From: Planctomycetota bacterium
GTDB taxonomy: Bacteria; Planctomycetota; SZUA-567
Assembly: GCA_020060765.1 (NCBI GenBank)
Contig: JAGUZQ010000028.1
Span: 1-46,805 of the forward strand
Reading direction: 5' to 3'
Length of the DNA: 46,805 nucleotides
Shown here one piece after another: positions 8,223 to 16,362 of this stretch. The notes beneath the pieces were generated by a model. The model saw only the letters and a program-made list of their open reading frames with translations. It was not told the DNA's origin and did not search any database. A program made the translations under genes and the position numbers. The stretch's first letter is position 1, and each line of letters begins with the position of its first letter.

Positions 8223-9398
8223 ATGTCCCTCGCAGGAGAAATGAAACAGGCCGTGGCGGCGGAAAAGAAAAATCTCGTCGCCATCGGCAGGTTCATTCAC
8301 GGCAATCCGGAACTCGGGCTGAACGAGTTCAATGCAGCGGAAAAGCTGAAGGCTTATCTGGCGGCGCTGGGGTATGAAGTGACCGCGCCTTATGCCGGAA
8401 TGAAAACAGCGTTCCGGGCGGTGCTGAAAAACGGCGCCGCGAAACCGAAAATCGCGGTCTTCGCCGAATACGACGCGCTTAACGGTATCGGCCACGCCTG
8501 CGGGCATAACCTGATCGCGACAACTGCTCTCGCCGCCGCTGCCGGCATGGCTGGAACCAGGAAATATTGGAAAGGGCAATTCGAGATCATCGGCACCCCC
8601 GCCGAGGAGGAATTGGCGGGCAAGGTGCGGATGATAGGCAAGAACGCTTTTTCGCATCTCGACTGCGCGCTTATGGCGCATCCGCATTGGCGTAGCGTTA
8701 TCGGTACGGGCAGCACCGCCAACCGCCGCGCGACTGTCAGTTTTTACGGCAAAGCCTCGCACGCGGCTGGCGACCCGCAGTCAGGCATCAACGCTCTCGA
8801 CGCGGCGATCCTGTTTTTTAACGGCATCAACTCGCTGCGCCAGCATCTGCGCGAGGACGCGCGCGTGCATGGCATCATCACTAACGGCGGCCAGGCGTGC
8901 AACGTGATTCCGGAATTCGCCGAGGCGCGGATAGCGGTGCGCAGTTTCGACGAGGATTACCTGGAGGTGTTGCGCAAGCGGGTGCGGAATTGCGCGGTCT
9001 CGGCGGCGAAGGCAATCGGCGCGCGCGCGACCGTGACGTGGGAGAAGTATTATTACTTCTCTTATAAGGTAAACCAGACGCTGGACGAGGTGCTGGCCGG
9101 GAGTCTGGCGGAGGCGGGGATTTTTGTAGCGCGCGGAACCGGTCGCGACGAGCGCGCGTCGCTGGACATGGCCAATGTCAGCCGCCTGCTTCCGGCGGCG
9201 CATCCGTTTTTCGGCATTACCCCGAAAAAAGTCGGCAAAGTGGCTTTGCATTCGGAGGAATTCCTGCGTTATGCCGACAGCGACGCTGGGTACGACGCGG
9301 CGGTCAGCACTGGCGCGGGAATGGCATTGGCGGCGGCAAAGCTGTTTGGCGACGTTCGCTTGCTGGCCAAAATAAAAGCCGAATTCGGGCGCGGCTAG
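8223..9398 (+). CDS. M20 family amidohydrolase/peptidase
   Basis: Protein of 391 residues of the M20D group (aminoacylase, AbgB-like). Visible are IHGNPELGLNEF, the metal-binding YDALNGIGHACGHN, the catalytic/metal Glu cluster GTPAEEELAGK, and the His motif ALMAHPHW. A dimerisation domain follows (GKASHAAGDPQSGINALDA). Such enzymes remove acyl or aminobenzoyl groups from amino acids or cleave dipeptides in the cytoplasm. Start ATG 8223 uses RBS GGAAGCGGAG inside the end of the cyclophilin gene; ATG 8241, preceded by AGGAG, is an alternative. Substrate not set by sequence. Confidence 0.9.
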   Translation: MSLAGEMKQAVAAEKKNLVAIGRFIHGNPELGLNEFNAAEKLKAYLAALGYEVTAPYAGMKTAFRAVLKNGAAKPKIAVFAEYDALNGIGHACGHNLIATTALAAAAGMAGTRKYWKGQFEIIGTPAEEELAGKVRMIGKNAFSHLDCALMAHPHWRSVIGTGSTANRRATVSFYGKASHAAGDPQSGINALDAAILFFNGINSLRQHLREDARVHGIITNGGQACNVIPEFAEARIAVRSFDEDYLEVLRKRVRNCAVSAAKAIGARATVTWEKYYYFSYKVNQTLDEVLAGSLAEAGIFVARGTGRDERASLDMANVSRLLPAAHPFFGITPKKVGKVALHSEEFLRYADSDAGYDAAVSTGAGMALAAAKLFGDVRLLAKIKAEFGRG

Positions 9399-9444
9399 CC
9401 GCAATACGGTTGAACACTGCGTGTTTTAGATTAAACCCTATGTG

Positions 9445-9474
9445 ACGTCATTCCTGCCTTCGCAGGAATGACGT
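9445..9474. repeat. Perfect 13-bp palindrome, single copy of the ATTCC repeat
   Basis: ACGTCATTCCTGC, loop CTTC, GCAGGAATGACGT: a perfect stem of 13 bp. It is a variant of the element at 7467, 25654 and 33017, with CC to CT changes in both arms that keep the pairing. It lies 46 bp after the M20 gene and may help end its transcript, though no T-run follows. Confidence 0.75.
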
Positions 9475-9905
9475 ACGTAAATTTATTTCTGAAACAGAAA
9501 GCTATTTCCGGATTGAGCCGTGCTGCTGTCAGACGGGCGCAAGCAGGGCTAACGCATTAAAAATAAGCGTAACCTCGCGGCTTATTGGCCAAATAGCTGA
9601 CTGGCTTGATGGCTTTTTATGATCTCGTGGAAGCTTTCATTCAACCGCGGCGACTGGGGACGACTGACAGTTGCTTCACTTTACAAAATGCAACGTCTAA
9701 TGATAATTGCAGCCAGTACGCCATTCAGATATTCAGCCTTTTCCGGCGGATTTTACCTCATTTTGAGGCGATAGCCCTACGGGCGCAGGTCAGTTCCCAT
9801 CTTTTTTCTTGCCAAATTTGCCTATCTGTGCTACTCATGGTACTATTAGGTGATATGCTATAAAGACAGGTTGTTTTATAACGTAATACGCCCCGGAATA
9901 GCGAG
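9475..9905. other. Intergenic stretch without a convincing gene
   Basis: About 430 bases of lower G+C than the flanks. An open frame of 85 codons (9606-9863) has no RBS, no recognisable domain and atypical composition, and was not accepted. AT-rich sequence with TATGCT and TATAAAG (9854-9865) and TATAAC (9877-9882) close to the next gene could be -10 elements, but no good -35 was found. It may be remains of a degraded insertion. Confidence 0.5.
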
Positions 9906-10787
9906 ATGAGCGATTTGCAGGATATACTCTCCGTTGACGAATCCGGCGCGGCTCGTCCGCTTCCTGCCGCCCCGCCCCCGGAAGAGCGCAAGACCATTTT
10001 CGAGGAAGCCACGCGCGAGGCGCATCGCCACAAGTGGATCGAGTCGGAAAAGGCTGGTCGGGACATCGGCGACGGTGCCATCCGCGACTGGCATAAGATG
10101 TACTGGCGTACCTTCTGCCGCGAGCGGTGGATCGAGCATCTGCAGGGCGAGAAGTTCTGGATCGAACTTGACAACAACGATTTCGGCATGCTCAACAGCC
10201 GCTTCCACAGCAACCACGAACTGGTGGACAGAATTGTAGAACGCCTGAAACGCGGGGGCGAGAATCTCGACGTGATCCAATGGGCCGCCGAGGAGGGGCA
10301 CGACGTCAAGGAAGTGATTGAAGTCCTGAAAACCCTGAATATCAATTCCCGGCGACTGGATCCCGCTATCGAAATCAACGAGGAGGAGTTCGTCGAAGGC
10401 ATCAAGGCGCGCCATCATCCGCGCGTGCTGGTGGTCGATGACGACTGCGATACGCTGGAAATGCTGGGCGAGCTGTTCGAGCGCGAGAACATGGAAACCG
10501 TGCTGGTGGGCACGGGTGAGGACGCGCTGGAGGAAGTGCAGAACCGGCGGTTCGATCTGTTCCTGGTCGACATCATGCTGCCGGGCAAGCACGGCGCGGA
10601 AATCGCCTGGTATCTGCACCGGCACGGGGTGACCGCTCCCATCGTCGCCATCAGCGCGGTGCTGGACGCCTGGAACGAGGACGACCTGTACGACTGTGGC
10701 TTCACTCAACTGATGGGCAAGCCCTTCGATCTGCAGATCATCCGCGACCTCGCGCACGAAGTCATCACCAAGGTCAACGGCCAGTAG
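9906..10787 (+). CDS. Response regulator with unusual N-terminal domain
   Basis: Protein of 293 residues. The C-terminal 120 residues are a receiver domain: acidic pocket D178-D180, phosphoacceptor D222 in LVDIMLPG, S250 in AIS and K272 in GKPF. The N-terminal 160 residues form a helical, Trp-rich domain (HKWIESEKAGRDIG, RDWHKMYWRTFCRERWIEHL, FWIELDNNDFG) and RLKRGGENLDVIQWA. I know this arrangement only from uncharacterised proteins of other bacteria; there is no DNA-binding, GGDEF or HD output domain. RBS is weak. It heads a run of plus-strand genes with a lipoprotein and a secretin, so it may regulate an envelope process by protein contact. No histidine kinase lies nearby. Confidence 0.85.
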   Translation: MSDLQDILSVDESGAARPLPAAPPPEERKTIFEEATREAHRHKWIESEKAGRDIGDGAIRDWHKMYWRTFCRERWIEHLQGEKFWIELDNNDFGMLNSRFHSNHELVDRIVERLKRGGENLDVIQWAAEEGHDVKEVIEVLKTLNINSRRLDPAIEINEEEFVEGIKARHHPRVLVVDDDCDTLEMLGELFERENMETVLVGTGEDALEEVQNRRFDLFLVDIMLPGKHGAEIAWYLHRHGVTAPIVAISAVLDAWNEDDLYDCGFTQLMGKPFDLQIIRDLAHEVITKVNGQ

Positions 10788-10815
10788 TCTTCTTTTGTCT
10801 GTCCCATATGAGCCC

Positions 10816-11310
10816 ATGCCTATGCGAAAACTGTTGTTCACGCTATGTCTGCTGCTGCATCTGACCGGTTGCATCCGCGAAGAAAAAAACGTTTCCGGTC
10901 TCCAGCAAAAAATCCGGGCTGAAATCGACGAGGCCATTTCCACCCCCGCTCCGCCCGGCGCGATGGCGACCCCGGCGGCGACGACGGCGCTGGTAATCGC
11001 GCCCAGCCCGGTGGTGGCAGACCCCGTCGCTCCGCTGGTAGCTAACGCCTCCGAGGGGGACGATTCCATCGATATTCAGGTGCTGGAAAAGCGCTTCGAC
11101 TCCACCAGAGTTTATTTTACCGTCCTGTACCGCAATGTCTCCAAGCAGGCGATCCGCACGCGGATTTTCGTCTTTGGCTACGACAGTAACAACCGTCTGG
11201 TGCATTCGTACAACAAGACTTATTATTTCCAGCCCCGCGAGCAGATGCTGGAGGATTACAACTTTACCATCAGCTCCGGCATGACGCGGTGGATCATCAC
11301 CGTCAGATAG
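10816..11310 (+). CDS. Small lipoprotein of unknown function
   Basis: About 164 residues. The N-terminus is a lipoprotein signal peptide (MRKLLFTLCLLLHLTGC) with lipobox LTGC, Cys 19 being the predicted lipidation site. A low-complexity Ala/Pro linker follows (about residues 40-75), then a folded beta-type part with VYFTVLYRNVSKQAIRTRIFVFGYD, which resembles envelope Ig-like folds such as YcfL, but only loosely. Start could be 10816 or 10822. It ends 8 bp before the secretin gene. By position it could be a pilotin or accessory protein of the secretin; this is inference. Confidence 0.75.
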   Translation: MPMRKLLFTLCLLLHLTGCIREEKNVSGLQQKIRAEIDEAISTPAPPGAMATPAATTALVIAPSPVVADPVAPLVANASEGDDSIDIQVLEKRFDSTRVYFTVLYRNVSKQAIRTRIFVFGYDSNNRLVHSYNKTYYFQPREQMLEDYNFTISSGMTRWIITVR

Positions 11311-11318
11311 GGTTCTGC

Positions 11319-12974
11319 ATGACGCACGCACGTTTTATGTTATTGTTTCTGGCGTTTCTCCTGCCGCTGTCGGCTTGGGGCGCGGCTGGGAAAATCAAGG
11401 CGATCGAGATTGTCGAGGACGACAAACTGCCGGGGCGGGTGTTGATTTCCTGCACGGCGGTCTACGCCTACGAGGAGGATATGCAGAACGCCGCTGGCGA
11501 GGTGCTGCCGGAAGTCACCGAGAAAAGCGTGGTAGTGGAGGAGCGGGAAAAGTCCCTGGCGTTTATCCTCGACTGCATCGGTTTGTACGGTTACAAGCTG
11601 CCGGGAAATACCGCCGTCGGTTTCGTGCGCAAGGTAACGCTATCGGAAAAGAAGGGCAGCCAACTGACGCCTGATCTGATGTTTTCCGCCAACGGCAAGG
11701 AGATTTATTCGGCCGAAATTACGGTGGAAACCGATGGCGCCGCTTTCTACCAGATTCTCGGCGTCGACCGCGGTAAGCCGGGCGCGATTACCGTGCGGCT
11801 GGCGGTGCAGAAGGCCGACGCCAGCCAGGAAGGGCAGGTGAAAAGCACGGCCGTCATTTCCATGACCGACGTCGACCTGGAACCGGCATCGGTCTTTACC
11901 GAAGACAGTCCCCACGCCGCATTCTACCTCAAGATATTGAAGCAACTGGAAGCCAGGCAGCCGGACAGTTTTGTCACCGTGATGGTGCCGCTGTTCCATA
12001 TCGAACCGGCGCGGGCAAAATCTATTGTCGCGCATAAGCTGTCTTTACTGGGAAAAATCGAGGTCGACGCCGACAATCCCGCGATCCTGCTGACCGACCG
12101 GGTGGACTATATCCGCAGCATCGTGCGCACCCTGCCCCTGCTCGACCGGCCGACCCCGCAGGTTTCGGTGGAGGTGAAAATTCTGGAAGTGACCTGGCGG
12201 GGGCAGGAGCGGGTCGGCTTCGACTGGGGCAACATGGAGCAGGGCGACGGCACCCTGCAGCGGCCGTTCCATTCCGTGGGCATTTCCCCGGGCAGCGTCG
12301 GCGCGTCGTCATCTGGGGCGGGTGTGAGCGCGTTTTTTGGCAAACTTGGCCCCAAGTATCTGCATATGCTTAACGCCAAAATCGAACTGCTTTCCAGCAA
12401 GGGAAGAGTAAACCTCCTGGCCAATCCCCGCCTCGTGGTGCAGAACAACAAGAACGCCAAGTTCCATGCCGGATCGAGGATTCCGGTCAGAAGAACTACC
12501 AACGCAACCAACCGGAAGGACTATCCGCAACTTACGGTAGTCACGCCGCGCGAAGGCTACGAAGCGGAAAGCTCGGTGGTGTGGCGGAAAAATACCGACC
12601 AGTACACCGAGGAAAGCGAGACCAGGGTCGAGGATTTCGTGAACACCGGGGTAGAGCTTACGCTGAAGCCCCGTATCAGCCCCAGCGGCGAAGTGAACCT
12701 GGAACTGACTCCTAGCGTGTCGGAAATCGCGGGCTGGCGTAACGGCTCGGATATTCCCATCGTCCAGTCGCGGGAAGTTACCACCACTGTCCGCGTCTCC
12801 AACGGCGACACCATTTTCATCGGCGGCCTGTTCAAAGAAAACGAGGTCAAGGAAGAAAGCCATGTGCCAGGCATTGGCGATCTTCCCGGCGTGGGCAAGA
12901 TGTTCCGCAAGGAAAGCGGTGACAACGAGCACGTCGAGGTGATTTTCCTGCTGACTATACACCTGGAGCCGTGA
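11319..12974 (+). CDS. Secretin-like outer-membrane protein (type II/III secretion family)
   Basis: Protein of 551 residues with a clear signal peptide (ARFMLLFLAFLLPLSAWGAAG). The N-terminal half is not obviously an N0 domain. From about 215 there is an N1/N3-like region (ILLTDRVDYIRSIVRTLPLLDRPTPQ, VSVEVKILEV) and then the secretin domain: LLSSKGRVNLLANPRLVV, TGVELTLKPRI, and the C-terminal NGDTIFIGGLFK and VPGIGDLPGVGKMFR. Secretins form multimeric gates for type II secretion, type IV pili or phage export. No ATPase, platform or pseudopilin gene is present in the window. ATG 11319 is chosen because the signal peptide begins there. Confidence 0.88.
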   Translation: MTHARFMLLFLAFLLPLSAWGAAGKIKAIEIVEDDKLPGRVLISCTAVYAYEEDMQNAAGEVLPEVTEKSVVVEEREKSLAFILDCIGLYGYKLPGNTAVGFVRKVTLSEKKGSQLTPDLMFSANGKEIYSAEITVETDGAAFYQILGVDRGKPGAITVRLAVQKADASQEGQVKSTAVISMTDVDLEPASVFTEDSPHAAFYLKILKQLEARQPDSFVTVMVPLFHIEPARAKSIVAHKLSLLGKIEVDADNPAILLTDRVDYIRSIVRTLPLLDRPTPQVSVEVKILEVTWRGQERVGFDWGNMEQGDGTLQRPFHSVGISPGSVGASSSGAGVSAFFGKLGPKYLHMLNAKIELLSSKGRVNLLANPRLVVQNNKNAKFHAGSRIPVRRTTNATNRKDYPQLTVVTPREGYEAESSVVWRKNTDQYTEESETRVEDFVNTGVELTLKPRISPSGEVNLELTPSVSEIAGWRNGSDIPIVQSREVTTTVRVSNGDTIFIGGLFKENEVKEESHVPGIGDLPGVGKMFRKESGDNEHVEVIFLLTIHLEP

Positions 12975-14062
12975 TGTCCACTCCTTCCCGCCCTGTTCTG
13001 TTTGCGCTCTCCAGTCTGGAAATCGGCGGCTCGGCGCGCGCGGTGGAGACCATCGCCAATTCCCTCGATCGGCAAAAGTGGCAACCGCAGATTTTGTCGT
13101 TTTCCTACGCGCAGGCGGCAGGCGTGGTCTTACGGGAAGACGTGCAGATACATCCGGCGCGGGAAGGGGATGCCACCGGGCTGAAAAAACTACTCTCCGA
13201 TATTTCTCCGGCAATAATCGTAGCGTGCGATTTCCATGCAGGATTGGCTTTGCGCCAGGCTCTGCCAAATTCCGTTCCCTTGCTGATACTTGCTAGAGAA
13301 AAGCAATTTCCCGCAGGATGGCGCGCGCGGCGGGGTTTGCGGGAATTGCTGGGCAGGTCGCGCGCCGTGGCGGTTCCGGGCGGGGATTTGCCGGAATTTC
13401 TGCAAACCGAATTCCGCGTGGCGAAAGAGAAAATCCGCGTTATTCCTTACGGCGTCGACCTGGCACGCTTTTCGACTGGCGAAGGCTGGCGCGTGCGGGG
13501 GGAACTGCACCTGGACGCGGGCGCGCCGGTAGTCGGCGCGGTGGTGCGGATGATTCCGGAAAACGATATTGAGTTTATTTTGCAGGCGATGGCAAAAGTG
13601 GCGGCGAAGATGCCGGAAGTTGCGCTGATCCTGGCCGGCGACGGGAGCGAATATAAACGCCTGGAATTTCGCGTGGATGAATTGGGCTTATCCCGGGCGG
13701 TGCGGTTCGCGGGCTTACGCAGCGACATTCCCGACGTGCTGGCGGCGTGCGACGTGTTTGTGTCGTACGCGAAAGAGCCGTCGCTGGCGGTGAGCGAGGC
13801 GCTGGTGGCGGGGTTGCCGGTGGCGCTGCCGGAGAATTCTGTTTATCGACAAGGCCAGCCGGTCGAACTTGCCGCCGATCCGGGCGCAATGGCAAAAATA
13901 ATCCTGCCCTGGCTGCAAGACGAAACGGCGCGTAAAACCGCGGGAAATAAAGCGTCTGCCTACGCGCGGGAATTCTGCTCCGCCGGGGAAATGGCCGGGC
14001 GATTTGAAAAAATGCTGGCGGAAGCTGTAAATGACTTGTGCGAAAACAATTTTTGTCGCTGA
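12974..14062 (+). CDS. Glycosyltransferase family 4 type
   Basis: GT-B glycosyltransferase of 362 residues. The N-terminal Rossmann half opens with LFALSSLEIGGSARAVETIA; the C-terminal half has VIPYGVDLARF, LILAGDGSEYKRLE, VRFAGLRSDIPDVLAACDVFV and a shortened E-x7-E region (SYAKEPSLAVSEALVAGLPVAL). This is the GT4 arrangement used for nucleotide-sugar-dependent transfer in envelope glycan synthesis. Its ATG overlaps the secretin stop (GTGATG), and its own 3' end overlaps the LpxH-like gene by 32 bp, so the three are tightly coupled. Acceptor and sugar are unknown; LPS or a surface glycan is likely from its neighbours. Confidence 0.85.
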   Translation: MSTPSRPVLFALSSLEIGGSARAVETIANSLDRQKWQPQILSFSYAQAAGVVLREDVQIHPAREGDATGLKKLLSDISPAIIVACDFHAGLALRQALPNSVPLLILAREKQFPAGWRARRGLRELLGRSRAVAVPGGDLPEFLQTEFRVAKEKIRVIPYGVDLARFSTGEGWRVRGELHLDAGAPVVGAVVRMIPENDIEFILQAMAKVAAKMPEVALILAGDGSEYKRLEFRVDELGLSRAVRFAGLRSDIPDVLAACDVFVSYAKEPSLAVSEALVAGLPVALPENSVYRQGQPVELAADPGAMAKIILPWLQDETARKTAGNKASAYAREFCSAGEMAGRFEKMLAEAVNDLCENNFCR

Positions 14063-14804
14063 CGCGCATCTCCTGCCCGGTGATTGTCCCGAACAGAACG
14101 CGAGGCTGAAGCGCCTGCTAGACGAAGGAGAGCAGGCGCGGGTGGTGCTGCTCGGAGACGCTTTTAACGCCTGGTTCGAGCGGCGCGGACGCGTGACCGG
14201 CGATTATGCGGCGGTGTTGAAACTGTTTTCCGTCGCGGCAGGCAGGGGCGCGGAGATTCACCATGTCAGCGGCAACCGCGATTTCGCCATCGGCGCAGGT
14301 AAATCCTATCCCGGCTTTTACGGTTTTTTTGGCGGGGGGGCGCGGTCGGTACTGGCGGACAATGGCATCGAGCCGCATGGAACTTGCTACCATTTTTCGC
14401 AGGACGGGTTGAAGGTCGCTTGTGAGCACGGCGACCGTTTTTGCGTCCGCGATCGCCGCTACCAGAGATTGCGCTGGTTGCTGCAGGGGCCGGTGGGAAG
14501 GTGGGCGATGGGAATCGCGCCTTTTGCCCTGCCTTCATCCATTTTCGCGGGCGTGCAGAAAAAACCGCTCAGGCTGCCATCTGAAAAATTTTCAAAACAG
14601 GAAATCGTGCCTGAAGCAGCCTGGCCGCAAGTGACAGATGGAACCGACCTGATCGTCTGCGGGCATGTGCACCGGGAGGAGCGTTATCCTCTTGCCGCCG
14701 CCGGGCGCGCCGGGGAACTGGTCGTGGTACCGCCCTGGTACGAAAGCGGAAAATTCGCCTTGCTGGAAAACGGCAGACTGGAAATTATCAAGCCTGAGCG
14801 TTGA
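14031..14804 (+). CDS. lpxH: LpxH-like metallophosphoesterase (UDP-2,3-diacylglucosamine diphosphatase)
   Basis: Calcineurin-type phosphoesterase of 257 residues. Metal ligands are DAH (11-13), LGDAFNAWF (D43), SGNRDF (N82, D84), CEHGD and CGHVHRE. The LGDxFxAWF and GNRDF spellings are those of LpxH rather than of generic phosphatases. LpxH removes UMP from UDP-diacylglucosamine to give lipid X in lipid A synthesis at the inner membrane. The 32-bp overlap with a glycosyltransferase supports an LPS-related role. Proof of LpxH rather than a relative would need the lipid-binding helices compared. Confidence 0.75.
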   Translation: MTCAKTIFVADAHLLPGDCPEQNARLKRLLDEGEQARVVLLGDAFNAWFERRGRVTGDYAAVLKLFSVAAGRGAEIHHVSGNRDFAIGAGKSYPGFYGFFGGGARSVLADNGIEPHGTCYHFSQDGLKVACEHGDRFCVRDRRYQRLRWLLQGPVGRWAMGIAPFALPSSIFAGVQKKPLRLPSEKFSKQEIVPEAAWPQVTDGTDLIVCGHVHREERYPLAAAGRAGELVVVPPWYESGKFALLENGRLEIIKPER

Positions 14805-14829
14805 CAACCTTCATCTGATTCAATATGCT
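14801..14829 (+). promoter_or_regulatory. Sigma70-type promoter of the glycerophosphodiesterase gene
   Basis: TTGACA (14801-14806), 17 bases, TATGCT (14824-14829). The -35 overlaps the stop codon of the upstream gene. The start would be near 14836, giving a leader of about 25 bases containing the RBS GAGGGA. Confidence 0.6.
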
Positions 14830-14861
14830 TTTTCTTCCGGCAATACGCGAGGGACAAACAC

Positions 14862-15668
14862 GTGTTTTTGTTGAACGATCTCTATCGCGACCCCGACAGG
14901 GTGGTGGTGACGGCTCACCGGGGTTTTAATAGCCGGTATCCGGAAAACACCTTGCTCGCTTTCCGTAAAGCGGTCGAGGCCGGAGCCGATATCATTGAGT
15001 TCGATCTGCGCGCCAGCGCTGACGGCGTGCCGGTGCTCTTGCATGACCCGACCCTGGATCGCACTACAGACGGAACCGGCAGGCCAGAGGAATTTTCCCT
15101 AGCCGATCTGAAAAGGCTTAACGCTTCCTGGTTCCAAGGACCGTCGGTAGCAGGCCGGAGGCTTGCGGAACCTGCTTGCGCTGATGCGAGGGTAAACACT
15201 TTTGAAGAAGTTTTAAAGGAATTTGCCGGACAACCTGTGGGAATGAACATCCAGGTTTATGCTGGCGATGACATAATCGAAAGTATTTGTTCGTTGTATG
15301 CGAAGTACAACCTGTACAAAAAAGCTTTCCTCACGGTTCTCGATCTGAAAATCGCCAAACTGGTCAGACAATTTGATCCGGCGATAGAACTTTGCGTATT
15401 ATCTATCAGGGGAGAGATTGAAAAACAACGCGAAAACGGCTGCGTCTTCATGCAGCCCCGCCGCGAGCACGTTACGCCAGCTTTCTGCCAGGCTGTCCGC
15501 GACGCGGATATTTGCGCCAACATGTTTTACGCCAACGAAGCCGACGATATCAGGAAATATCTGGGGTACGGGTTGCGCGGAATATTGACCGATTGCCCCG
15601 ATGTGGTGCTGATCACGGCAGAGTCATTGGGATTGAAAACGCGGAAAACCGAAAAAAATAGAGAATAA
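14862..15668 (+). CDS. Glycerophosphodiester phosphodiesterase
   Basis: GDPD-family TIM barrel of 268 residues. Active-site motifs are TAHRGFNSRYPENT (H19, R20, E28), IEFDLR (E46, D48) and LLHDPTLDRTTDG (H61). It hydrolyses glycerophosphodiesters to glycerol-3-phosphate and an alcohol, using a divalent metal. No signal peptide, so it is cytoplasmic. The start codon is GTG at 14862 with GAGGGA before it. The middle of the barrel is somewhat shorter than in GlpQ proteins. A promoter lies directly upstream; EF-P follows by 42 bp. Confidence 0.92.
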   Translation: MFLLNDLYRDPDRVVVTAHRGFNSRYPENTLLAFRKAVEAGADIIEFDLRASADGVPVLLHDPTLDRTTDGTGRPEEFSLADLKRLNASWFQGPSVAGRRLAEPACADARVNTFEEVLKEFAGQPVGMNIQVYAGDDIIESICSLYAKYNLYKKAFLTVLDLKIAKLVRQFDPAIELCVLSIRGEIEKQRENGCVFMQPRREHVTPAFCQAVRDADICANMFYANEADDIRKYLGYGLRGILTDCPDVVLITAESLGLKTRKTEKNRE

Positions 15669-15710
15669 CGAAGTCATTTGTTTGACAGTATATAACCAAT
15701 AGGAGGAGTT

Positions 15711-16283
15711 ATGGCGAAGTTACCGATCAACCAGCTTTCCCGCGGACAGGCGATCACCTTGGACGGGGCTATTTACGCAATCATCAGCATGGATCACGTC
15801 AAGCCCGGGAAAGGGCCGGCGTACCAACAGATCAAACTCAAGGGCATCGAAAACGGCAAGGTGATCGAAAAGCGTTTCCGTGCCGCAGACACCATCGACG
15901 CCATCGACGTCGATCGCCAGCAATACACCTACTCCTATCGCAACGGCGACACGCTAGTGTTCATGCACGGCGACACTTTTGAAGAGATCGAGGTACACCA
16001 GGACTTTATTGGCGACGACGCCTCTTACCTGCTGGAAGGCCAGGTCGTGACCATCATGATAGCGGCGGGGCGGGTGGTTGGACTGGAATTGCCCTCGACA
16101 GTGCAACTGGTCATTACCGAATGCGATCCCGGCGTGAAAAACGCGACCGCTACCAACGTCTACAAGAACGCGATTGTCGAAACCGGACGAGCGGTGCAGG
16201 TGCCGCCTTTTCTCAATCAGGGCGACAAGGTCAAGATCGACACCGAGACAGGCAAATATATCGAACGCGTTTCGCTGGGCTGA
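15711..16283 (+). CDS. efp: Translation elongation factor P
   Basis: EF-P of 190 residues with KOW-like domain I, then two OB folds (ITECDPGVKNATATN, VPPFLNQGDKVKIDTETGKYIERV). It relieves ribosome stalling at polyproline by reaching the peptidyl-transferase centre. The tip loop reads KPGKGPAY, with K34 at the position modified by beta-lysylation in many species; no EpmA/EpmB genes are seen here. RBS AGGAGGAG is very strong. A rho-independent terminator follows. Polyproline is present in this organism, e.g. in the GTPase tail at the left edge. Confidence 0.97.
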   Translation: MAKLPINQLSRGQAITLDGAIYAIISMDHVKPGKGPAYQQIKLKGIENGKVIEKRFRAADTIDAIDVDRQQYTYSYRNGDTLVFMHGDTFEEIEVHQDFIGDDASYLLEGQVVTIMIAAGRVVGLELPSTVQLVITECDPGVKNATATNVYKNAIVETGRAVQVPPFLNQGDKVKIDTETGKYIERVSLG

Positions 16284-16304
16284 ACCTCCCGCAGACGCCT
16301 TCCG

Positions 16305-16342
16305 CACCACGCTTCCGCAAACATGGGGCGTGGTGTTTTTAT
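16305..16342 (+). terminator. Rho-independent terminator after efp
   Basis: Stem CACCACGC / GCGTGGTG with a 15-base loop, followed by TTTTTAT on the plus strand. It separates efp from the GT39 gene. Confidence 0.8.
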
Positions 16343-16362
16343 AACACCCGACTGGAGACGGA

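Noticed and set aside
9606..9863. 85-codon frame in the 9475-9905 gap
   Set aside because: No RBS, no recognisable domain, atypical composition.
15681..15700. TTGACA just before efp
   Set aside because: No -10 at 16-18 bases; the position is occupied by the efp RBS.
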